Part shown: one piece after another, positions 56,997-64,000 of the stretch | Numbering within the stretch: the stretch's first letter is position 1 | Layout of the letters: the number at the start of each line of letters is the position of its first letter | Source: Congeria kusceri | Taxonomy: Eukaryota > Mollusca > Bivalvia > Myida > Dreissenidae | Assembly: GCA_027627225.1 (NCBI GenBank) | Contig: CM051029.1 | Coordinates: 28,063,048 to 28,127,047, forward strand | Reading direction: 5' to 3' | DNA length: 64,000 bases | Position numbers and translations under genes: made by a program | The notes under the pieces: model-generated | Told to the model about the DNA's origin: nothing | Database searches by the model: none | Seen by the model: only the letters and a program-made list of their open reading frames with translations

Positions 56997-57314
56997 CAAA
57001 CATAAGAGATGCACTTTTTTGTCTTTATTAAATTATCAACACAACAACTTCTATTATTTAACATCTTGAAGACACTTAACTGATAACATTGTTGAATAAT
57101 GGACACCTAAAATGGAAAATTGGGCTGAAGAAACAGTATGTTTTTGCATTATTGTCCTTTTGTTTTTTTTCATATATCCTCACACTGTAAATTAAGCGTA
57201 AATACAGAGTCAAATATAATAGTGATGCACACAAAACCTTTACAAACTCTAAAGCAGAATTGATAAAGCTCAACTGATATAAGACAATTTTACAGGAATT
57301 TTTTTTTTGTCACA
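56997..57314. other. No gene recognised
   Basis: AT-rich spacer; the 65-codon minus ORF has no motif. Confidence 0.45.
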
Positions 57315-57544
57315 TTAAATTCATTAAACAAGTAAAACATTGTACGAGTACATGCTTCAGCAGAAAATGGATTAATCTATCATAGATGTGGGGAAAATAA
57401 CTTTCAAATATAAACATTTGTAGAAAAGATTAAATTCATTAAACAAGTAACACATTGTACGAGTACATGCTTCAGCAGAAAATGGATTAATCTATCATAG
57501 ATGTGGGGAAAATAACTTTCAAATATAAACATTTGTAGAAAAAA
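57315..57544. repeat. Near-perfect 115-bp tandem duplication
   Basis: The segment starting TTAAATTCATTAAACAAGTA and ending AAACATTTGTAGAAAA is repeated immediately at 57430, with only one or two differences (AAAACATTG against AACACATTG). Confidence 0.92.
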
Positions 57545-58314
57545 TGAAGATTATAATTGAAATAGAACCATTAAAATGCAAAAGTCAATGAACTCAACTG
57601 TTACATTTAACGGACATCACATGAGGTAAAACTATCGCAAACTCTTTTCAAATAACATCGTTGTTTTCTGGATAACTAGATTTACCAATATAAATGTGAT
57701 AGATGATGGATAATTGTAGAGTATTTGACATTTTAAAAACATAACTCACTTCATATTTGTCACGTAAAATTCAACAAACTTTTTCAAGATTTCAGCTATT
57801 TTAGCCCTGTCTTTGTCAATATACGTTTGTATTATTGGACAAAAAAACTTATTTAAACATAACATTAGTGAAATTAGAACAAACAAAAACAGTAAGCTCA
57901 ACATTTTATGTTTGAATTTTACGTGACATTTTAATCTATGCTCTATATGTTCACCAGACCCTGATAATCAACCATGCGTCATAACAGCACTTATCTTTAA
58001 TTATTTCTTAGCATAAGTGCAATCAAAACACATTATATCTATAAAGATATCATGATATATTTGACAAAACAAAAACAAGAGGAGTTCAAATAAGTACCCT
58101 AAAACAATAGATCATGTTTCATTGATTTCAACTAAAGGGCCCTAGAAAAACATTCAATGACGTCATAAATATCACGGCATAAACCATAAATACCGAACAA
58201 ATTATTTGGCCGATGTCTTCACCGCGGTAAGCGCCCGTTTCATAAAATTGTCACGTAAGTATTCAGTCACGTAAACTTCAAGTTTACCTTTCCAATAACC
58301 AAAATCTGTAATAT
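57545..58314. other. No gene recognised
   Basis: AT-rich DNA downstream of the LINE 3' end. Confidence 0.45.
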
Positions 58315-61290
58315 TTTTCTTTTTACATTTTATTTTCAAATATTGCATTTACAACATTCATGTGCACCAAAGTTAAAGTAAAGACATAATACACGAAAAC
58401 GCTGTAAATACACACAATAATGATGAAATAGTGAATGAGAGATGATAATGATGATAAGAATGGAGTGAGTAACAGTGGCAGTGGGTTACACAAAACACAA
58501 ATCATAATAATCTGTAGACAGGAATATTAAACAACGAAAAAGATGACAGGGGTTACATTACAAAATTGTGCCACTTATTTTCATGTTGTTCATGTTTGCC
58601 TTTCCATACAGCAATCAACTCTTCTATTTTCAGTTTGTACTTAAAATAATCCATAAATCTGTCAAACATTGGTGGACATCGTTGGTATTTACATTTGAAT
58701 GTAAAACATTTTCATAGTTATACAACAAAGTTAACACAGTTCGAATAATTCCTGTTAACTAGAAAAATATTACAGAGTGAAATACATTCATAAGACAAAT
58801 TGAAGTCTGTAATATTAAGTTTATTTTTTATATAATTCATGATTTGAATCCAAAATTGTGGACTAAAAAATTGTGGACTCTAGGACAATCCCAAAACAAA
58901 TACCCGTTTGATTCCACTGACATTGAACATAAAAATATATCACAAAGACCAGATTCTACCATTCTGTATTTAAAGAGTTTTTGATTGTTAGGAACAATAT
59001 TCATCAAAAACTTATACTGAAATGATGTTAACGAGGTATCGATAGTGATGTGTACATAGTGAATATTTTTTGCCAATTAAGCTGTTTATGAAAAAGATTT
59101 TCCCATTTTTGTTCTTGTTTGTTGTTCTGCACTTGAGTTTTCTTGATTAAAATATTATTTACAAAACTACACATTTTTGTTGTGGGTGTAATTTTATCAA
59201 TTAAGTAACTGGGTGCTGTATATGATATATCTTCATTGTGCAATCGATCTTTCCGATGCGCTGTATACAGGCTACTAGGGTATGATATTTTAAGAAATCA
59301 GAACCAGGCAAACCATATCAAACTTGAAGTTATCGGAAGTTAAAAAAGCATTTGTTTCTGTAGTTAAAAATATGTTCTATTTGTGTAATGCCTCGCTCGA
59401 ACCATGTTTTATAAAAAAAAGTTTTATTTAAGGTTGTAATGTTCGTATTATTCCACAATATTTCTTTTCCAGTGACTACATGGTTTTCGTTATAATTGGA
59501 CAGGCACCATCCTTTCAAACATTCCGACAGAAATGTTGATTTTAATTTCAAACCGTTAACATTGGATGATTTTAGATTACATTTGAAAATAAAGAAATTA
59601 CCACAATCCTTTAGCATGTCACTGTAAATGTTCACCCATTTAGAATTTTGTTGAAACAACATCCTTTTGATCCAGCTTGATTTGATGGTTTGATAATAGG
59701 GGTTATTTAAAACTGTAAATGGATATATGAGTTTCGGAAACACAAAGCTTTTAAGAACAGTTATCTTTCCTATTAAACTTAGTTTCCATTTTCGCCATTT
59801 AGCAAGGCATTTGTTAAAATTCTTTGATTTTTTGTTGAATATTGATATCTGTCATTTCCCGTGTGTTATTCATAAATGTAGTTCCTAGTGTTTTGGCTGC
59901 TTCTGATGTCCAAATGAGTGTATGTTTCTTACAAAATATTTCAATTGTCCAATTCATAAGACAGTGCATTTACTTTTATTCAGTTTAAGACCTGATATGT
60001 TTGAAAAATTGTCAAGGGTGCTAATAAGGGTTTCGAATGATGATCTGGTTCCATTTAGAATAAAACAAGCATCGTCAGCGAACAAGGTTTGTTTTAATTC
60101 AATATTATTTATTTTTATGCCTGCTATACTATTATTTTTGCTTATTTCATGTGCCAATAGTTCTATACATATTATAAATATATACGGTGAAAGAGGACAG
60201 CCTTGGCGTACACCTTTATTTTATGTTAAAGTATTCAGAAAAATGACCGTTGTTTGTTATACATGACTTTGCATCTTTGTAAAACAAATAGACCCACTTA
60301 ATTATTGATGTCTTAAAGCCAAATTTTATCAAACTATTTTTCATGAAACCGTGATCGAGGTTATCAAAACCTTTATGAAAGTCTGAAAAAAATATGAATC
60401 CGTTTTCATTGTATTTATTTACTTTATATCGATTACTTCTTGCAGGCATCTTATATTTTCTCCTATGTATCTTCCTTTTACAAACCCAGTTTGATCAGTA
60501 CCAGTTATAATTGGCAAATGTTTTGTTATTCTATTAGCAATTGACTTTGAGGCTATTTTATAATCTGCATTAAGTAAAGAAATTGGTCTCCAGTTGTTTA
60601 AGATAACAGATCTTTGTCCCCTTTTGGTAGTAAAGAAATTATACTTTGTTTCTGAATTTCTGTTAAGGTTCCAATGTCATTAAGAATAATTTAAAGAATT
60701 AACTAAGTATTTTTTTATATCCCTTCAAAATATTTTATACAAGTCTGCTGTTAAGCCATCAGATCCCTGGCTTTTTTTATTTGTCATTTCTTTTAAAGCT
60801 TCTCCACATTCAACTTCTGTAAGATAATCAGGTATTTCAATATTGATGTCATTACTGATAACTGTTACATTATTTTAAAAAAATATAGAATTATTGCAAT
60901 CCTCAATATGTCTGTCTTTTTTATACAAGGTTTGAAAAAAATCCTTAATATGTTGCAAAATTTTGTCTGGATGTTCTTCTATTTTATTTTCGTCGATTTT
61001 AATTTGTTTGATAATTTTCTTTTCGGAGTTATATTTTTCTAAATTAGCAAAGTATTTAGTGTTTTTTTCTGCATCTTCAACCCATTCAGCCTTACTTCTT
61101 AAGATATAACCTTTAATTTTATTATTAGTAAATTCATTCAGTAATTGTTTATTTTTCTCTAGTTGTTCCAAGAGTTTATTTTCGTTGGGGTTATTTGCTA
61201 GTTGATTTTCTATGGTTTTAATATTTTGTAGGAGTTCATTTTCTTTTTTATAGTTTATTTTTTTCCTTATTTTTGATAACTCGTCAGTCT
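58315..61290 (-). mobile_element. Decayed, 5'-truncated L1/Tx1-type LINE (ORF2 remnant)
   Basis: Reading the minus strand, the remnant opens near 61290 with the Lys/Glu/Asn-rich linker that follows the endonuclease in ORF2, including SKAEWVEDAEKNTKYF (about 61060-61110). Reverse-transcriptase blocks follow: SQGSDGLTADLYK (about 60745-60785), FSDFHKGFDNLDH (about 60345-60385) and FADDACF (about 60060-60085; catalytic Asp pair present). A thumb-like part has SGLKLNKSKC, then IFPKLIYP-like and TFFYKTWFERGI blocks. The C-terminal segment ends with GYLFWDCPRVHNFL (about 58870-58920). Stops and frameshifts break it at several points (for example 60875, near 60710 and 60450), and the endonuclease domain is missing. 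A 3' UTR with GAAAATAAAATG lies near 58330. Confidence 0.85.
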
Positions 61291-63374
61291 ATTAGTCATA
61301 ATATACAGTTCTCAGTAAGAGATTACATATAATACTGTCAATTTCATAGAGAAAAGTCTGGCAAGAGGCAAACAGTCGTCACGTGAAGCTTCACAGAAAA
61401 ATTCCCCCATATGGGCTTCGAACATTAATGGCTTAAATCTTGATTTTGCATGATAAGGTTGATGAAAACTTTGTTTCTTTCATAAGAAGTTGTGTAAACA
61501 ATATAAATGGAAATGTTAAACCATGATTTTCTTCAAAACAATTTGATGATAGCACAGCAAATAAGTTAGTGTCACGGTCAACTTCAAGCATCTTGTGACA
61601 CAAATAAAATATTAATTTTTTAATGATATTATTCTGCAGTATTTTTTTCTATCTTGCAACCTCATAGTACAAACAATAACCAATCAAGTATTAAACAAAA
61701 CTTATTGACCTCGGTCAAAATGCATAATAAATTACCCATTACCAATATGGCATTATGTTTGTGACAGTGGATTTTATAGGGGGGGGGGGGTATGTTTCTA
61801 AAGGACACGTTTGATCAATTCAAAAGAGTTTCTGATACATCTTTTTTGGTTTCATTTAAAACAAATACATTGTGCTTATAAACCAAGGTGCCGACATAAC
61901 TCATGTATATGGAAATACACATGGTGTGATAGTTATTGTACCTGTGACCAGTATTTGGCCGAAAAAATGATAACGAGTGATATATGTCATACCTATTATA
62001 TCTGTTATTGTTATGTGTATATAGGAACGTTGACGAGTGACGCCACGCGCACCTGCTATGTTTAGACTCCACCCACTGTTTGGCAAAAGGTGGTGGGCAT
62101 AACATTGGCACATATAGATAGTGTTGAAAAAACATTAGTTAATTTTCACAATAATTCAATGTTTTAAAACATGCTGGCACATAATAATGTTATAATAAGA
62201 CATATTTCATTATGAAACGTTTGTTTTTATAATTATTGTTTACTTATGATGCATTTAAAAGTACTAAATTCATTGTGCCCAATATCCAAGTATGCAACAC
62301 TTATACAAGACTTAGTTGTTGTTCATGACAAAAGAACAAAAAAAAAATATGCATTTAAGTTAACTTGTTCCAGAATACAGGGCACTAAAGCAAAATGATG
62401 TAAAGCAATTATAATGGATCATGCCAAACAGGCTTTATGTAATATATTAAATAAACATTGAAACTTTACCAGGACCAACACAGGTCAGAAAAACCTTACC
62501 TGCTTATATATTTTAATCCATTTTCATAAAAATAAAATGGTATCTAACTTGATCTTAATTTGTATGTTTTTTCCAGCTTGTGCATATTTCACACCCTACC
62601 CATCATTTAATAATTTAATCCGGCGTTTAATTGCCCCTTTGTTGAGCACAAACCCATTATCTCATTATGATCAGATAGTGCCCAGACAGTTACTAACAAC
62701 ATGGTGTCAAGTTTGATTCTAAGTGCCCTAAAACCACCAGGTGGCAGATGTATGTCTGGTCATTTAACAAAATGTATAATACATCCATGATATTTAGCAG
62801 TCATTTTCATGGATAATATAAACGCCCCAAAATACTGATTCTTGCTCTTTTATAATGTATTGTAAAAATGATGCCCATTAAATTTTGTAAATTGCTAAAC
62901 AGATGTTCTGAGACGAAAGATTTTTAATCCGGTTTAAGCATAACATGCTTTATTGCTATTGAAAACCCGATAAAAATTTTAACATTGTGCAAATTTTCTA
63001 TAAAACATGTAATTTTTGAAACGTATTAAAAACTACCATCTTATATCGCCCGTTTTAACAATATACACAATTATGAGAATCACTAAATAGTTATAATATA
63101 TAACCATAGGGGTGTTTTAAAATGATACGACATTGTTGCGTTAAATGAAGGCAATGATTTAAAATGTAAGATATTTAGGAAGTTTAATTTACATTCCCAA
63201 TATTTGCTAATTAACTACAGACGCCTTTGATAAGTTTCTTTTATTAGTTATAAGTAATGAGATCATCAAATTGTGTATTCCAATGTCCTAGGAAAATTAT
63301 AAATCATATTTAAATATTGTCTTTTAACAAGTATTTTTAGGCTAAGGGTTTGTTTTAAGGTTGATATTACACGG
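61291..63374. other. AT-rich DNA without recognisable genes; poly-G tract at 61778-61790
   Basis: ORFs at 61811-62135 on both strands overlap each other and have no motifs. A run of about 12 G lies near 61780. Confidence 0.45.
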
Positions 63375-63383
63375 CTGATCAAT
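63375..63383. repeat. Left 9-bp flank of the solo MULE end
   Basis: CTGATCAAT, identical to 63548-63556. Confidence 0.8.
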
Positions 63384-63547
63384 GGTATCCGGACAAAACC
63401 CCCCTGGGACATAACCCCCCCTGTCCAATTTTGTATAGGTGGACGAAACCCCCCTCATGCGTTTTACAAGGTGGACAAAACCCCCCTTAGCATTTTACAG
63501 GGTGGACAAAACCCCCCTCTTCCATTTTACAAGGTGGACAAAACCCC
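63384..63547. mobile_element. Solo MULE terminal array with its own 9-bp duplication
   Basis: GGTATCCGGACAAAACCCCC starts a 164-bp copy of the left terminal array of the MULE at 41917. It includes the CCCTGTCCAATTTTGTATAG spacer and three GGTGGACAAAACCCCCC words. It then ends abruptly in ACAAAACCCC next to a perfect repeat of the left flank (CTGATCAAT). No inverted second end and no interior are present. Confidence 0.8.
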
Positions 63548-63556
63548 CTGATCAAT

Positions 63557-64000
63557 ACATTAGTTGTACGTTACGATGCACCTCCTGCCACTTTCTTTCA
63601 TAAAAAAACCTACACACACTAGCACACACAGTGCATTTATATGATTACTGTTCTGGTACAAATTATCATGATTCGTAACAAACATTATAATTTTTAACAA
63701 TGAAAGTTATTTTATTCGTGTCTAAAAGAAATTTAATGGATGATTTATAGCTTCGTTAAAAAAATTGAAACTTTTTGTTTAAGCTGAATGACCAGCCCAT
63801 TTGATATATTAATTTATTTTATTATATACCAAAGTCGGTATGTGATGGGTGTTTTTTATTTTATTTGCAGTGTTTTAATATATATTTCAGAAATTCTCAT
63901 CAAATTATCGAGTAAACACATGTATGTATGCATGTTTTCTGTATCTGTAACCAGCGCTTTTGCCAACCAGTCAGTGCAGTGCGCATGCGCGGAAAATCCC
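63557..64000. other. No gene recognised
   Basis: AT-rich to the window end; the last 40 bases are GC-rich (GCGCATGCGCGG). Confidence 0.4.

Noticed and set aside
59922..60266. 114-codon plus-strand ORF
   Set aside because: Antisense to the reverse-transcriptase region of the LINE, whose minus-strand frames show the family motifs.

Overview
The window looks like gene-poor, AT-rich nuclear DNA of a bivalve mollusc. The basis is spliced genes, many short non-autonomous DNA transposons, Helentron/pearl-type elements with ~165-bp tandem cores, an L1/Tx1-type LINE and a tRNA-derived SINE. Two palindromic elements at 33.46-33.72 and 34.02-34.27 kb (GGATTAGCCTGTGC hairpins) resemble a repeat I associate with Dreissena. 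The genus is an inference; the mollusc assignment is firmer. There is no sign of prokaryotic organisation (operons, CRISPR, insertion sequences).

Two host genes are well supported. (1) A class A (rhodopsin-like) GPCR on the plus strand, with an intronless 431-codon ORF at 7883-9178. It sits behind a likely splice acceptor (exon starts 7852), and a TATA promoter with a noncoding first exon lies at about 6087-6183. The end of that first exon, including its splice donor, has been tandemly multiplied about six times. (2) An ankyrin-repeat plus SOCS-box protein (ASB-like) on the minus strand at 35023-36285, also in one coding exon behind a splice acceptor at about 36314.

The third coding locus belongs to a mobile element. 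A 1.6-kb Mutator-like element (41917-43509) has terminal arrays of short inverted repeats and a perfect 9-bp target duplication. It carries an intact three-exon gene for a 160-aa FLYWCH zinc-finger protein that stops before any transposase catalytic domain. Next to it lies a separate fragment of a related PHD-like first exon, whose start codon is repeated five times in a 62-bp tandem array. Another single terminal array of the same family sits at 63384-63547 with its own 9-bp duplication.

Layout: 0-6 kb, dispersed and tandem repeats with a Helentron-like element abutting the GPCR promoter; 6-9.2 kb, GPCR; 9.2-26 kb, mostly unannotatable AT-rich DNA with isolated transposons (palindromic pair 12.2 kb, mariner-type 14.2-15.1 kb, RT fragment 15.3-15.7 kb, long-TIR element 16.4-17.7 kb, hAT 18.2-18.9 kb, TIR element 20 kb); 26-33 kb, tandem core repeats, a 45-bp minisatellite, a Tc1-type element and a complete Helentron-like element; 33-37 kb, MITEs, ASB gene, SINE; 37.6-39.8 kb, a nested TIR element with a 23-bp tandem end; 41-44.5 kb, MULE locus and an unrecognised coding fragment; 45-57 kb, three large Helentron-like elements and a 4-kb satellite block split by a TTAA-flanked element; 58.3-61.3 kb, a decayed L1/Tx1 LINE; 61.3-64 kb, AT-rich DNA with the solo MULE end.

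All calls come from reading the sequence. No alignment or database search was run, and repeat boundaries are approximate unless a target duplication is stated.
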